A stretch of DNA of 64,000 nt from Bacteroidales bacterium UBA5197 (GTDB lineage Bacteria; Bacteroidota; Bacteroidia; Bacteroidales; Lentimicrobiaceae), in contig DHVX01000008.1 in NCBI GenBank assembly GCA_002412885.1, positions 62,001 to 126,000 of the forward strand. Direction: 5' to 3'. The notes beneath the pieces are model-generated. The model had not been told where the DNA came from and did not search any database. It was given only the letters and a program-made list of their open reading frames with translations. The first letter of the stretch is position 1. The number at the start of each line of letters is the position of its first letter. Both the position numbers and the translations under genes were made by a program. This document shows, piece by piece, positions 16,894-26,451 of this stretch.

Positions 16894-17499
16894 TTATTTT
16901 GAAGCAACCTTAATGGTGCATCCAACAGCTTTGGTGAAGTCAACCGCAGGTTTATCGCCTTTAATCAAAGCATTGACAGCATTTTCGAGATACTTTTCAG
17001 TAACTGCTGCTGCATCCTGATGGTTATTGTCAATGGCTCCGATGTATGCTACTTTAAGTCCGTCTTTCTCTTTATTGAGGAGATAGATGTGAGGAGTACG
17101 GGTGGCGCCATAGACCGGAAATACCTTCTGACCCTCATCGAAAAGATAAGGGAAAGTAAATTCCTTTTCTGCCGCACGTTTTTTCATTTCTTCAAAACTA
17201 TCGGCAGGAACAAGTGCCGGATCGTTTGGATTGATCGCAATCACCGGATAACCAAGTTCCTTATATTTCAGGTCTATGTCAATAATCCGGTCTTCATAAG
17301 CCACTGAAAAAGGGCAATGATTACAGGTAAAAATTACAATAAACCCTTTGGCATCAGCATAATCACTCATGGAAACAAATTTCCCGTCAATGTTCTTTAG
17401 CTTAAAATCAGTGGCCTTGTCGCCTATTTTATAACCTTGTCCGAAAACAAAAGCAATGGCGAGAAAAGAGAATAGAATGGATAAAGTGGTCTTTTTCAT
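16894..17499 (-). CDS. secreted AhpC/TSA-type thioredoxin-fold protein
   Basis: The 201-residue protein starts with a signal peptide (MKKTTLSILFSFLAIAFVFG, cleaved near residue 20). An AhpC/TSA domain follows, with CNHCPF at about 54-59 as redox motif, NPNDPAL and RTPHIYLL (cis-proline segment). Proteins with CNHCPF are widespread in Bacteroidota and are thought to act as periplasmic redox partners; the exact substrate is unknown. It overlaps the stop of the upstream TlpA-like gene by 1 bp, so the two form a redox operon. Confidence 0.85.
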   Translation of the reverse strand: MKKTTLSILFSFLAIAFVFGQGYKIGDKATDFKLKNIDGKFVSMSDYADAKGFIVIFTCNHCPFSVAYEDRIIDIDLKYKELGYPVIAINPNDPALVPADSFEEMKKRAAEKEFTFPYLFDEGQKVFPVYGATRTPHIYLLNKEKDGLKVAYIGAIDNNHQDAAAVTEKYLENAVNALIKGDKPAVDFTKAVGCTIKVASK

Positions 17500-17981
17500 T
17501 AGTTTAGGATGTTTTGATTAATAATCTGTTCAAGTTCGTTGTAAGTAAAACTTTGTTCGTAAAAACCCTGAAAATTCTTGTTATAAATCACCGTAGCCGG
17601 CAGCGCGCCTGACCAATCAGGATTTACCTTATCAATCCATGAATTTGCATCCGGATCGTTCAGAAGAATGACTTCAGGAGTAAGATTGTGTTTTGCGATA
17701 AAAGGTTTGAGTCTGCTGTCCATCTGCTTTTCAAAATCGAGACTAACCAGAATGACCTTAACTTTGCGGTCGCTGAAATTATCATGTATCTGCTGAAAAT
17801 AAGGCATTTCCTTGATGCAAGGCAGGCACCACGTTGCCCAGAAATTCACGATATAGGTAGTATCGTTTCGTTTCTCAAGCAATGGTTGCAGTTGACTGAA
17901 ATCAACCACATTTACTTCCTGCGCATGAATCCGGGGATGCATTAATGTCACCAGCAAAACGAGCAATAAGAGTTTTTTCAT
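17499..17981 (-). CDS. TlpA/ResA-like thiol-disulfide oxidoreductase
   Basis: The 160-residue protein has an N-terminal signal peptide (about 20 residues ending HAQ) and a thioredoxin fold with WATWCLPC at about residues 48-55, a CxxC motif with Leu-Pro between the cysteines. A cis-proline lies in ALPATVIY. It probably reduces or oxidises disulfides in the periplasm. It is the first gene of a two-gene operon with the CNHCPF protein. Confidence 0.88.
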   Translation of the reverse strand: MKKLLLLVLLVTLMHPRIHAQEVNVVDFSQLQPLLEKRNDTTYIVNFWATWCLPCIKEMPYFQQIHDNFSDRKVKVILVSLDFEKQMDSRLKPFIAKHNLTPEVILLNDPDANSWIDKVNPDWSGALPATVIYNKNFQGFYEQSFTYNELEQIINQNILN

Positions 17982-18040
17982 TGTTTCAACATCAGTTGAA
18001 ATTAAACGAAAAATATTATCTTATGTTCAATGTCTGAAAA

Positions 18041-19687
18041 TCAGTTCTGAATATAAACAGCTTCGCCATCTATATAGGTGCGTATAACTTTTGCCAGGGG
18101 AATCTCCCTTTCTGAGATAACCATGATGTCTCTGTCCAGAATTACGAAATCAGCATTTTTGCCGGGTTCGAGACTGCCACGGCGATTTTCTTCAAAGCAG
18201 GACTTTGCTGCCCATATGGTAACCGAACGGAGTGCCTCTTCGCGGGTAAGCGCATTCTCTTTCTGGAAACCTTTTGACGGATAGCCTTTATGGTCTTTAC
18301 GTGAAATTGAAGCATAGAAGGTGTGAATCGGGCTGATGCCTTCTATTGGAAAATCTGTGCCATTGGGAATCCATCCGTTCTGAAGCATTAGTTTTCGATA
18401 CGCATAGGCATTTTTAATCCGTTCTTTTCCTAATCTGTTGCCTGCCCAGCGCATGTCGGATGTTGCATGAGTAGCCTGGATTGATGGTACAATTTTAAAC
18501 TCACCAAAAAGGTTAAAATCATCAGGATGAACAATCTGCGCATGTTCTATCCTCCAGCGTAGATCATTGTCGGGCAACAGATAATTGCTGTAAACATTCA
18601 ACACCATCCGTACTGCTGAGTCACCTATTGCGTGTGTATTTATCTGGTAACCATTATCATAAGCTATTACGCAGTATCTTCCCAGTTCATCTGCCGACAT
18701 GGTAAGAATTCCATAATTTCCGGGTTGATCGGTGTATGGATCAAGCAGGCAGGCTCCTCTGGAACCCAAAGCACCATCGGCATAAAATTTTATGGATCGG
18801 ATGCTTAGTTTGGGTTTTATTACAATACCGCTTTTTACAAAGCGGTTTATATTTTCTTCTGTTGGATTCAGCATGGCGTAAATTGCCATTTTGAGTTTTG
18901 AATCATCTTGTAAATCATCAATATGATCAATTATTTCAGCATCCAAACCTGCATCAGCGACCATAGTCAGCCCGGTTTCATGGCAATCTGCAGCTGCTTT
19001 GAGCAACAGATCAGTCAATTGATCACCCTCAGGAGCGGGTACCAGATTTCTGAAATAATCTGCATATGACTCCAGAAATACTCCGGTGAATTTTCCGTTG
19101 TTCAAAATTGCCATTTTTGCATCTGAAATGCTATCGGGAGTGAGTCCTGAAAGAATAATCGCCGCTTCATTGACCAGTACTGCATGTCCGTCAACCCTCA
19201 CAAGCACGACCGGATTTTCGGGAAACAGCTTGTTAAGTTCCTCATTATCCGGGAAAACTTTCACCGGCCATTTATTTTGATCCCAACCCCTGCCAACTAT
19301 CCACAAGTCAGGATTAAGGTTGTTGTGTTCCTGAATGATTTCCAGCATATTGTTGTATGAAGCTGCTTTTGAAAGATCAGCAAACCTCTTCATATTTGCA
19401 TATCCATAAAAATGGCAATGAGCATCAATAAAACCAGGAAAAATTGATTTTCCCTCCAGATCGATAATCGAATCGGATGAATAATTTTCCAGAATAAACT
19501 TATCGTCACCAACACCCATAATTTTTCCGTTCTGGATGGCCATAGCGGTATAAATGGTAAAACCACTGTCAGCGGTGTAGATTACAGCGTTCCTAAGGAT
19601 AAGGTCAGCAGATGTACGGTCACGGTCGCAAGCTCCCAATACCATGATTGTCAGAAAGGTGAATACTAATTTCTGTAACATTTCCAA
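18041..19687 (-). CDS. lipoprotein amidohydrolase (YtcJ-like, amidohydrolase_3)
   Basis: The 548-residue protein carries a lipobox (VLGAC) at about residues 16-20, so it is exported and lipid-anchored. Metal-binding motifs are in order: GFIDAHCHF (HxH), NTHAIGDSAV and RIEHAQIVHPDD, with a late GTDFPIEGISP aspartate. LEPGKNADFVILDRD is the closing beta sandwich of the amidohydrolase superfamily. It would hydrolyse C-N bonds of small cyclic or amidated molecules; the substrate cannot be told. It is monocistronic. Confidence 0.9.
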   Translation of the reverse strand: MEMLQKLVFTFLTIMVLGACDRDRTSADLILRNAVIYTADSGFTIYTAMAIQNGKIMGVGDDKFILENYSSDSIIDLEGKSIFPGFIDAHCHFYGYANMKRFADLSKAASYNNMLEIIQEHNNLNPDLWIVGRGWDQNKWPVKVFPDNEELNKLFPENPVVLVRVDGHAVLVNEAAIILSGLTPDSISDAKMAILNNGKFTGVFLESYADYFRNLVPAPEGDQLTDLLLKAAADCHETGLTMVADAGLDAEIIDHIDDLQDDSKLKMAIYAMLNPTEENINRFVKSGIVIKPKLSIRSIKFYADGALGSRGACLLDPYTDQPGNYGILTMSADELGRYCVIAYDNGYQINTHAIGDSAVRMVLNVYSNYLLPDNDLRWRIEHAQIVHPDDFNLFGEFKIVPSIQATHATSDMRWAGNRLGKERIKNAYAYRKLMLQNGWIPNGTDFPIEGISPIHTFYASISRKDHKGYPSKGFQKENALTREEALRSVTIWAAKSCFEENRRGSLEPGKNADFVILDRDIMVISEREIPLAKVIRTYIDGEAVYIQN

Positions 19688-20079
19688 TTAGCAGATTTTA
19701 AAGCAAACTTACTAAAAAATATGGCTTCCGGTTCAATCAGGAAAATTTTATCCTTAATTCCGCAAGTATGTCGATGATTCGCTGATAGTCAGGACTTGAC
19801 TTGATTATACCTTGTTTTTGCAAAACATTTGCTTTCAATAAGTCAAACCCTGACTTGCGGAATAATGCACTTCAAAATAACTAAATTGTCCCGGAATTGT
19901 TTAAATGCATAAATACTCAGGCTTATTGACTGATATTAGGAGGGTTACATCTGTTTTTGCTCTTAACTTCCGTTTATACAAACAGTCAGGGAAGACCTGA
20001 AATTGTTACGGAAAGCAGGAATGTCAATAAATATGTTAAAAAAAAACCTGACATATGTCTGTTCAAGTCAAAGCTTTTA
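19688..20079. other. intergenic region, no gene seen
   Basis: This 390-bp stretch is AT-rich with stops in all frames at short intervals. Around 19788-19862 the strings CAGGACTTGACTT and AACCCTGACTTGCG suggest a degenerate repeat. The end contains the promoter of the DUF6580 gene. Confidence 0.4.
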
Positions 20080-20087
20080 TAATTTTG
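20080..20087 (+). promoter_or_regulatory. Bacteroidota -7 promoter box (TAATTTTG)
   Basis: Exact TAnnTTTG match 21 bp upstream of the ATG at 20109. Confidence 0.55.
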
Positions 20088-20108
20088 CCGAAACAAAAAA
20101 TGTGAATC

Positions 20109-20636
20109 ATGGACAATAAGAATCTTAAGGCCCGGACAATAATAATTGCAATGGCAGTAATCGCAGCTGCATTTATGCGTCTTCTGCCCCACTGGCCAAA
20201 CTTTACACCTGTAGCCGCCATGGCTCTTTTCGGAGGAGCTTATATCAACCGCAAAGCATTCGCAATTTTGTTGCCGGTATCAGCCATGCTTATCAGCGAC
20301 CTGGTTCTTGGGTTTCACTCAACCATGATTGCCGTTTATGCAGGTATCGTGCTTACCGTATTGATCGGATTTGCGCTCAGAAACAGGGTAAAAACCGGAA
20401 ATGTATTGTTGGCTGCAGTCAGTTCGACAGTTGTATTCTTTCTGGTGACCAATTTCGGAGCATGGGCAAGCGGAATGATGCCATATACCAAAGATTTTTC
20501 AGGATTGATTCAGGCTTACATTGCTGGCTTGCCTTTCTTCTATAATGGACTTATGGGTGATCTATTCTACAGTGCTGTATTCTTCGGCGGGTTTTATTTT
20601 GTCAGCAGACGCTACCCGGCAGTTGTTAAAGCATAA
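20109..20636 (+). CDS. DUF6580 family membrane protein
   Basis: This 175-residue integral membrane protein has about five hydrophobic segments. Conserved-looking pieces are HWPNFTPVAAMALFGGAY near residue 28, a polar GFHSTM loop, TNFGAWASG near 120 and GLPFFYNGLMGDLFYSA near 140. The layout resembles ECF-transporter substrate-binding subunits, so vitamin uptake is a reasonable but unproved idea. It has its own promoter and a strong terminator. Confidence 0.78.
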   Translation: MDNKNLKARTIIIAMAVIAAAFMRLLPHWPNFTPVAAMALFGGAYINRKAFAILLPVSAMLISDLVLGFHSTMIAVYAGIVLTVLIGFALRNRVKTGNVLLAAVSSTVVFFLVTNFGAWASGMMPYTKDFSGLIQAYIAGLPFFYNGLMGDLFYSAVFFGGFYFVSRRYPAVVKA

Positions 20637-20655
20637 ACAAAAATAATTCATATTT

Positions 20656-20679
20656 AAAAGGCCGGTTTTCCGGCCTTTT
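20656..20679. terminator. bidirectional terminator
   Basis: Perfect 10-bp stem AAAAGGCCGG/CCGGCCTTTT with a TTTT loop, flanked by A and T runs. It sits between the convergent DUF6580 and GroES-like genes and can serve both. Confidence 0.85.
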
Positions 20680-20685
20680 TCATTT

Positions 20686-21063
20686 TCAGATATCTTCATC
20701 CCGTTCAATCAGCAGGATGCTTTGCTGCGGAACAATAAAATACTTTTCGTCATTGTAAGAAATTTCTATGGCACTTTTCTGAAGGAAGATTGCAAGATCG
20801 CCTTCCCTTACCTGAAGCGGAACGTAACGTACATTTTCATTGCTATGTCCTTTCCAGGGTTCATCTTCATTTTCAGCAGCGGGAATCGGATAACCTGGGC
20901 CAGTTTTCAGTACATAACCCGTCTGAATTTCCTCCTTTTCATTGTATCCGGGAGGGAGAAACAGTCCACCCTTGGTTTTTTTTGAGAGCGAAAGCGGCTT
21001 GATAAGAACACGATCGCCAACAACAATCAGTTTGTTCAGCTTTTCAGATTTGCTTGATTTCAT
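20686..21063 (-). CDS. GroES-like co-chaperonin family protein
   Basis: The 125-residue protein has the Cpn10 beta-barrel pattern: VVGDRVLIKPLS near residues 14-25, KTKGGLFLPPG as the mobile-loop region, and REGDLAIFLQKSAIEI then a final YFIVPQQSILLIE strand. It is longer than canonical GroES (about 95) because of an insert around residues 60-85 rich in Glu/Asn/Pro. No groEL is adjacent, so this is likely a diverged paralogue rather than the main co-chaperonin. Confidence 0.78.
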   Translation of the reverse strand: MKSSKSEKLNKLIVVGDRVLIKPLSLSKKTKGGLFLPPGYNEKEEIQTGYVLKTGPGYPIPAAENEDEPWKGHSNENVRYVPLQVREGDLAIFLQKSAIEISYNDEKYFIVPQQSILLIERDEDI

Positions 21064-21237
21064 TATTTAAACTTTTTTCAGTTGGCTGATTTTCTGGAAT
21101 AAATGAATTTCAGAACTCCCCTCCCCGATTCATTAAACCTGAATTATGGAAAACACAATGATTCGCGGATATTAAAGTTATTCTGAATTGAATGAAGTGT
21201 TTCTTGAGAAGTATGCAAAAGTATTGATTTTTATCGG

Positions 21238-21245
21238 TATTTTTG
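21238..21245 (+). promoter_or_regulatory. Bacteroidota -7 promoter box (TATTTTTG) for the mutL operon
   Basis: Exact TAnnTTTG match 68 bp upstream of the start at 21314. Confidence 0.5.
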
Positions 21246-21313
21246 TAGGTTAATAGAGTGTCGAAATCCAAAGATGAATAATCAGTTTCATCATAAAAAC
21301 AACTGCTAAACCG

Positions 21314-21574
21314 ATGAAAATAGTTGCCTTTAAAACCGGTAAAGCCAAATCGTTTAACTATCGTCCTGTCTATTACGACAAAAAAAAGGACGAAATGGAA
21401 GAGCGTTTGAAGCGATACAAAGAGCCAAAAGAAGCAGAAGAAGACCGGCTGAGAACCCGCATTAAAGAATCGTGGCACCAACGTGAGGTAAAGACCAAAA
21501 AGCTTTCCACCCGGACCTTTTACATTTACATAATTGTTGTGCTTGCTTTGATTTACTACATCTTCCTGCGTTAG
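21314..21574 (+). CDS. small membrane-anchored protein upstream of mutL
   Basis: The 86-residue protein has a highly charged N-terminal two thirds (many Lys, Glu, Arg; predicted helical) and a single C-terminal membrane helix (IYIIVVLALIYYIF at about 70-84). It is tail-anchored in topology. It ends 12 bp before mutL and probably shares its transcript. I do not recognise a named family, and no function can be given. Confidence 0.75.
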   Translation: MKIVAFKTGKAKSFNYRPVYYDKKKDEMEERLKRYKEPKEAEEDRLRTRIKESWHQREVKTKKLSTRTFYIYIIVVLALIYYIFLR

Positions 21575-21586
21575 TTGGCTTTTGTT

Positions 21587-23419
21587 ATGTCAGATATTAT
21601 ACGTTTACTTCCTGATTCGGTTGCCAACCAGATTGCTGCTGGCGAGGTTATTCAAAGGCCAGCTTCAGCTGCCAAAGAAATGCTTGAAAACGCAATCGAT
21701 TCAGGCGCTGATGCCATTGAGCTTATCATAAAAGATTCAGGAAAAACACTGATTCAGATCATCGACAACGGTTGCGGCATGTCCCCTACCGATGCCCGAA
21801 TGAGTTTTGAGCGGCATGCCACCAGCAAGATTAAAGAAGCAGCCGATCTGTTCAAAATTCACACCTTCGGATTTAGAGGCGAAGCCCTAGCTTCCATTGC
21901 TGCCATTGCGCATGTTGAGCTTAAATCGCGCAGACATGAGGATGAGCTTGGAACCCAGATACTTATTGAAGGATCTTCATTTAAAAGCCAGCAACCTTGC
22001 GCTTGTTCAGCCGGAACATCAATTTCGGTGAAGAACCTTTTTTATAACGTTCCGGCGCGGCGAAATTTCCTCAAATCAGATCAGGCAGAAATGCGCCACA
22101 TTCTTGAGGAGTTTCAGCGGGTAGTGCTGGTAAATCCACAGATTGCTTTCGGATTGACGAGCAATGGAAAAGTATTGTTCAAACTTCCGGCAGCCAACCT
22201 GAAGCAACGAATTTCAAACGTATTCGGATCTAATTTCCACGAAAAACTGCTTGCTGTGAATCAGGATAGTGATGTGGTAAACATTACCGGATTTGTTGGG
22301 AAGCCCGAAAATGCAAAACGCACAAAAGGCGAACAGTATTTCTTTGCAAATCAAAGATATATCAGACATCCTTATCTCAATCACGCGGTTGAAGATGCTT
22401 TTAAGGAACTGATTCCTGAAGGGCATTTTCCAACTTATTTCCTTTATCTTCAAGTTGATCCTTCAACCATCGACATCAACATTCATCCTACAAAAACCGA
22501 GGTCAACTTTCAGGATCATCAGACCATCTATGCCATGCTTCGCTCAGCAGTAAAGCAGGCAATCGGCAGGTTCAGTTTGTCATCAACGCTTGATTTTGAG
22601 GCTGAACAAAGCTTTCAGACGTTCTTTCCGAAAGATCGTCCTGTAGTTATGCCCGGCATTCATGTAGATACTGAGTTCAACCCTTTTGCCAAAAACAAAC
22701 AACCGGAATTGCGTTTATCTCCCGATCTGAGAGAGGACAAAACATCCGCAAGAGGCTGGGAACAACTTTTTGAACTGCCTTCACCACAAAATCAATCCCC
22801 TGCTGAAGAAAACAAAACCCTGACCATTGGTTCTGATTTTGAACAAGAGCAAACGAGCCGCGGATTTATGCAGCTTAATGGCCGATATATTGTCAGCAGG
22901 GTTAAATCAAATCTGATGGTTGTGGATCAGCAGGCTGCCCATGAACGCGTATTGTTTGAAAAGTTTACCGAACGTGTTGAGCTTAAAAAAGCACATTCCC
23001 AGCAGTTGCTGTTTCCTTTGACTGTTAATTTGTCAGCCTCTGATGCAGAGCTTGTCAGTGAACTTACCGGCGAGTTTTTTTTCATCGGTTTTCAGATTGA
23101 ACATTTTGGCGGCAATTCGTTTATTATACAAGGAGTTCCGGCAGATTTGCACGCAGAAAATGTGCAAATGCTTTTTGAAAGTGTATTGGAAACTTACAAG
23201 CACAATCAATTGGGCCTGAAAATTGACAAGCAACAGAATCTATTGCGCTCAATGGCGCGAAATATGGCCATTAAGCCAGGAAAATCAATGCTTCCTGAAG
23301 AGATGCAATCGCTGCTTGATGATCTGTTTTCGTGTCAGGTTCCAAACATAAGTCCATCAGGAAGAAACATCATTTTAATGATCAGTACCGATGAAATTGA
23401 AAAACGTTTCGGTCAATAA
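21587..23419 (+). CDS. mutL: DNA mismatch repair protein MutL
   Basis: The protein has 610 residues from the ATG at 21587; a TTG at 21575 would only add MAFV. The GHKL ATPase motifs are clear: EMLENAIDSGAD, DNGCGM, and FGFRGEALASI. The C-terminal domain has DQQAAHERVLFE near residue 447, close to the DQHAxxExxxxE endonuclease motif but with Gln for His. The later ACxxA and CPHGRP metal motifs read MARNMAIK and SPSGRN, so the metal ligands of the nuclease look lost. It couples MutS mismatch recognition to repair. It is followed by rhomboid genes 10 bp downstream. Confidence 0.96.
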   Translation: MSDIIRLLPDSVANQIAAGEVIQRPASAAKEMLENAIDSGADAIELIIKDSGKTLIQIIDNGCGMSPTDARMSFERHATSKIKEAADLFKIHTFGFRGEALASIAAIAHVELKSRRHEDELGTQILIEGSSFKSQQPCACSAGTSISVKNLFYNVPARRNFLKSDQAEMRHILEEFQRVVLVNPQIAFGLTSNGKVLFKLPAANLKQRISNVFGSNFHEKLLAVNQDSDVVNITGFVGKPENAKRTKGEQYFFANQRYIRHPYLNHAVEDAFKELIPEGHFPTYFLYLQVDPSTIDINIHPTKTEVNFQDHQTIYAMLRSAVKQAIGRFSLSSTLDFEAEQSFQTFFPKDRPVVMPGIHVDTEFNPFAKNKQPELRLSPDLREDKTSARGWEQLFELPSPQNQSPAEENKTLTIGSDFEQEQTSRGFMQLNGRYIVSRVKSNLMVVDQQAAHERVLFEKFTERVELKKAHSQQLLFPLTVNLSASDAELVSELTGEFFFIGFQIEHFGGNSFIIQGVPADLHAENVQMLFESVLETYKHNQLGLKIDKQQNLLRSMARNMAIKPGKSMLPEEMQSLLDDLFSCQVPNISPSGRNIILMISTDEIEKRFGQ

Positions 23420-23429
23420 ACTTTACTAA

Positions 23430-24266
23430 ATGAGCTATCAACATTACTCCCCCAGGGGCTTCAGCGTTTTACCTCCGGTTGTCAAAAATCTTTTGATAAT
23501 AAACGGCTTGTTCTTTCTTGCCCAGATGACATCTGAACAGGTCTTTAACATGGATCTTGTTGACTATCTGGGAATGCATTATTTCGGATCTTCGAAGTTT
23601 AACCCCATTCAGTTGGTAACCTACATGTTTTTGCATGGAGGTTTTACCCACATTCTATTCAACATGTTTGCCCTCTGGATGTTTGGGAATACACTTGAAA
23701 ATGTATGGGGAGGCAAACGATTTCTGACCTATTACATGATTACCGGAGTTGGTGCAGCATTGGTGCATATGCTGGTTTTGTGGATCGGTATTTCAGGGAT
23801 GCAATCTGACATTTCTCAGGTAATGATGTCTCCTACCCCGGAAGCATTTACTGCATTTCTCGATCAACATTTTCCGGGTTATCAGGCTCAGCTTTCCGGA
23901 TTTATCAATTCCTGGTCGATGAATCCAAGCGATCCAATGGCTATTAACCAGGCATCCATTTACATGAATGATCTGGCGAATATCAAAATGGATGTCCCCA
24001 CCGTTGGTGCTTCAGGGGCAGTATTTGGCATTTTGCTTGCCTTTGGTATGATGTTCCCAAATGCTTTGATTTATCTGTATTTCTTTATTCCCATAAAGGC
24101 AAAATGGTTTGTAATTGCCTATGGTGCAATGGAATTATATTTCGGATTTGCCAACAATCCGGGTGATAATGTTGCACATTTTGCTCACCTTGGCGGAATG
24201 ATATTCGGATTTTTCCTTATCAGATACTGGAACCGCAAGATAAACCGTTTTAAAAACTGGGATTAA
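23430..24266 (+). CDS. rhomboid family intramembrane serine protease
   Basis: This 278-residue membrane protein has the rhomboid catalytic dyad: Ser in GASGAVFGIL (about residue 193) and His in NVAHFAHLGGMIFG. HGGFTHILFNMFALWMFG is the conserved L1/TM2 signature with the oxyanion HxxxN. An extra loop (about 112-180) between TM segments is larger than usual. It cleaves transmembrane substrates within the membrane. It begins 10 bp after mutL and is followed by a second rhomboid 12 bp downstream. Confidence 0.93.
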   Translation: MSYQHYSPRGFSVLPPVVKNLLIINGLFFLAQMTSEQVFNMDLVDYLGMHYFGSSKFNPIQLVTYMFLHGGFTHILFNMFALWMFGNTLENVWGGKRFLTYYMITGVGAALVHMLVLWIGISGMQSDISQVMMSPTPEAFTAFLDQHFPGYQAQLSGFINSWSMNPSDPMAINQASIYMNDLANIKMDVPTVGASGAVFGILLAFGMMFPNALIYLYFFIPIKAKWFVIAYGAMELYFGFANNPGDNVAHFAHLGGMIFGFFLIRYWNRKINRFKNWD

Positions 24267-24278
24267 CAAAAGAAAATT

Positions 24279-25211
24279 ATGTTTCCGACACACTCTCCAT
24301 TGGAACGGATCAGGATTTTTTTCAGCAGCAGGCAACCTTTACCTGTGCTGATTCTGATTAATGTTGCCATCTGGATTAGCATTCTATTGGTTAGTAATTT
24401 TGCGTTTCTTTTTTCGTCACCCGAAGCCGGAACTGATGGGTCGTACAAAATCAATCTGTTAACACAGATTCAAGACTTTCTGGCGGTTCCTGCGAATACA
24501 TCTTCATTGCTTGCAAAGCCATGGACATTAATCACCTACATGTTTTTGCATATTGATTTCTTCCACATTCTTTTCAATATGCTCTGGTTGTGGTGGTTTG
24601 GAAATATTTTTGTTCAATATCTTTCGCAGCGACAATTGCTTGGCACTTACTTTTTTGGTGGAATCGCAGGTGCTTTGCTTTATGTAGCAGCTTTTAATGC
24701 ATTTCCGGTCTTTGAGATTGCGCGTGAATCGGCAATTGCTTTGGGAGCTTCAGCATCGGTGCTTGCCATTGTGGTTGCAATTTCGTTTTATGTTCCTGAA
24801 TACACCATTCATATGTTGTTCTTCGGTCCTGTTAAAATAAAGTACATAGCAATTATTTCTATAGTTCTTGATGTTCTGATGCTCAGCTCTTCAAACTCCG
24901 GTGGGCATATCGCGCATCTTGGCGGAGCTTTATGGGGATTTCTATGGATTAAGATGATTCCCGGGGCTGATCCAACTAAGATATTTCAGCCATTCTTCGA
25001 ATTCGGGAAACAGGGAAGTTTTAAATTCAAACGAAGAAAATTCAAGGTTTATCACAACGAGAAGCCGCTCACTGACGACGATTACAATAAAAACAAAGTT
25101 GCTAAACAAAAGAAAATGGATGCTATTCTTGATAAAATTTCAAGATCGGGATATGACAGTCTTACACGGGAAGAGAAAGAACTGCTATTTTCGACCAGTA
25201 AAAAAAAGTAA
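24279..25211 (+). CDS. rhomboid family protein, second copy
   Basis: The 310-residue paralogue has HIDFFHILFNMLWLWWFG as the L1 signature, the serine in GASASVLAIV (GxSA instead of the usual GxSG) and the histidine in GGHIAHLGGALWG. A charged cytoplasmic tail of about 70 residues follows the last helix and ends in a small helical domain (YDSLTREEKELLF). Ser and His are both present, so activity is plausible despite the altered motif. It lies between a rhomboid and an EEP-domain gene in one transcript. Confidence 0.9.
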   Translation: MFPTHSPLERIRIFFSSRQPLPVLILINVAIWISILLVSNFAFLFSSPEAGTDGSYKINLLTQIQDFLAVPANTSSLLAKPWTLITYMFLHIDFFHILFNMLWLWWFGNIFVQYLSQRQLLGTYFFGGIAGALLYVAAFNAFPVFEIARESAIALGASASVLAIVVAISFYVPEYTIHMLFFGPVKIKYIAIISIVLDVLMLSSSNSGGHIAHLGGALWGFLWIKMIPGADPTKIFQPFFEFGKQGSFKFKRRKFKVYHNEKPLTDDDYNKNKVAKQKKMDAILDKISRSGYDSLTREEKELLFSTSKKK

Positions 25212-25223
25212 TCTGACATAGGA

Positions 25224-26366
25224 ATGGCTGAGCCAAAAAAGAAGTCGGGCAGGTTTTCAGTACTTCGGTTTTTGCTGATGGTGGCAAACCTGTTTGTTAT
25301 TCTTGGAGTTATAGCAGGCTTCATGGCTGCGTATATTTCGCCCGACAAAAGCTGGATATGGGCTTTCTTCGGATTGGCTTTTCCTTATCTGCTGCTCATC
25401 AACTTATTTTTTATTCCTGTCTGGCTTCTGATCAAAAAAAAATATGCATTGCTGCCGCTTATAATTATTCTGGTTTGCTGGTCGCGAATATCAGGTTACA
25501 TTCAATTGGATTTTGGAAAAAAAACTCCCGCAGGTGAAACGGATATACGTGTTATGTCATACAACGTCAGGCTTTTTGATTTGTATAACTGGAAAAAGGG
25601 TCAGGTCAGCGAATCAGCGGCACAAATGTTTAATCTGACAGGAGATTATAAGCCTGATCTGCTTTTTATACAAGAGTATCATGCCGGCAGAAAAGGCAAG
25701 GTAAATATTGCTGATTCTATCAAAAAATATACAAAGCTGAAATACAGTTATATTTCTCTGGTGGAAAGTAATGGTAAGACCAGACCTTACGGAATAGCAA
25801 CTTTCAGCCGTTGGCCAATTGTTTCAAAAGGGATTATAAACTTCATCGGCAATCCGGCAAATGTATGCAGTTACGCTGATATTGTGAGAGATGGTGACAC
25901 CATCAGAGCTTTCAATATTCATCTTGAATCCATTCAGTTCAGCAAAGAAGACTACCTGTATGTGAGCGAATTCAGGGCAAATGCCGAAGAACAGGAGTTG
26001 CTTTCAGAAGGCCTCAGAAGCATAGCCAGAAAATTGAAGCATGCATTTATCAGGCGCGCAGCTCAAGCCAGAGCCGTTGCCGAAGAGATTGAGAAATCTC
26101 CTTATCCTGTAATTGTTTGTGGCGACCTCAACGACACCCCATCCTCATATACTTATTACACAATCTCCAATCAACTCAGCGATGCATTTGTTAATTCCGG
26201 AAACGGTTTGTCGCAAACTTATGCCGGTGCACTCCCATCATTCCGGATTGATTACATCATGCACGATAAGTCAAGGTTTATCGCATCTGATTATTCAAGA
26301 ATCAGAAATAAACTAAGCGATCATTATCCTGTTTTTGCTACGTTGAGGCTACAGGCTGCTGAATAA
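25224..26366 (+). CDS. membrane-anchored endonuclease/exonuclease/phosphatase-fold protein
   Basis: The 380-residue protein has about three N-terminal membrane segments (residues 10-85). An EEP domain follows, with MSYNVRLFD, LFIQEYHAG (catalytic Glu), VVCGDLNDTPSS-type motif (IVCGDLNDTPSS) and SDHYPVFATL (Asp-His). The family includes phospholipases, nucleases and phosphodiesterases; the extracytoplasmic orientation makes a nuclease or lipid phosphodiesterase role likely. It follows the second rhomboid by 12 bp and precedes a paralogue. Confidence 0.88.
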   Translation: MAEPKKKSGRFSVLRFLLMVANLFVILGVIAGFMAAYISPDKSWIWAFFGLAFPYLLLINLFFIPVWLLIKKKYALLPLIIILVCWSRISGYIQLDFGKKTPAGETDIRVMSYNVRLFDLYNWKKGQVSESAAQMFNLTGDYKPDLLFIQEYHAGRKGKVNIADSIKKYTKLKYSYISLVESNGKTRPYGIATFSRWPIVSKGIINFIGNPANVCSYADIVRDGDTIRAFNIHLESIQFSKEDYLYVSEFRANAEEQELLSEGLRSIARKLKHAFIRRAAQARAVAEEIEKSPYPVIVCGDLNDTPSSYTYYTISNQLSDAFVNSGNGLSQTYAGALPSFRIDYIMHDKSRFIASDYSRIRNKLSDHYPVFATLRLQAAE

Positions 26367-26451
26367 TTCCTTGCCTGTTTCATGTTTTCTTCCAGGTAAA
26401 GTCCTGAGAACACTTTTTTAAACGAATTGATTCTTTTAGCCAAATCCGATA

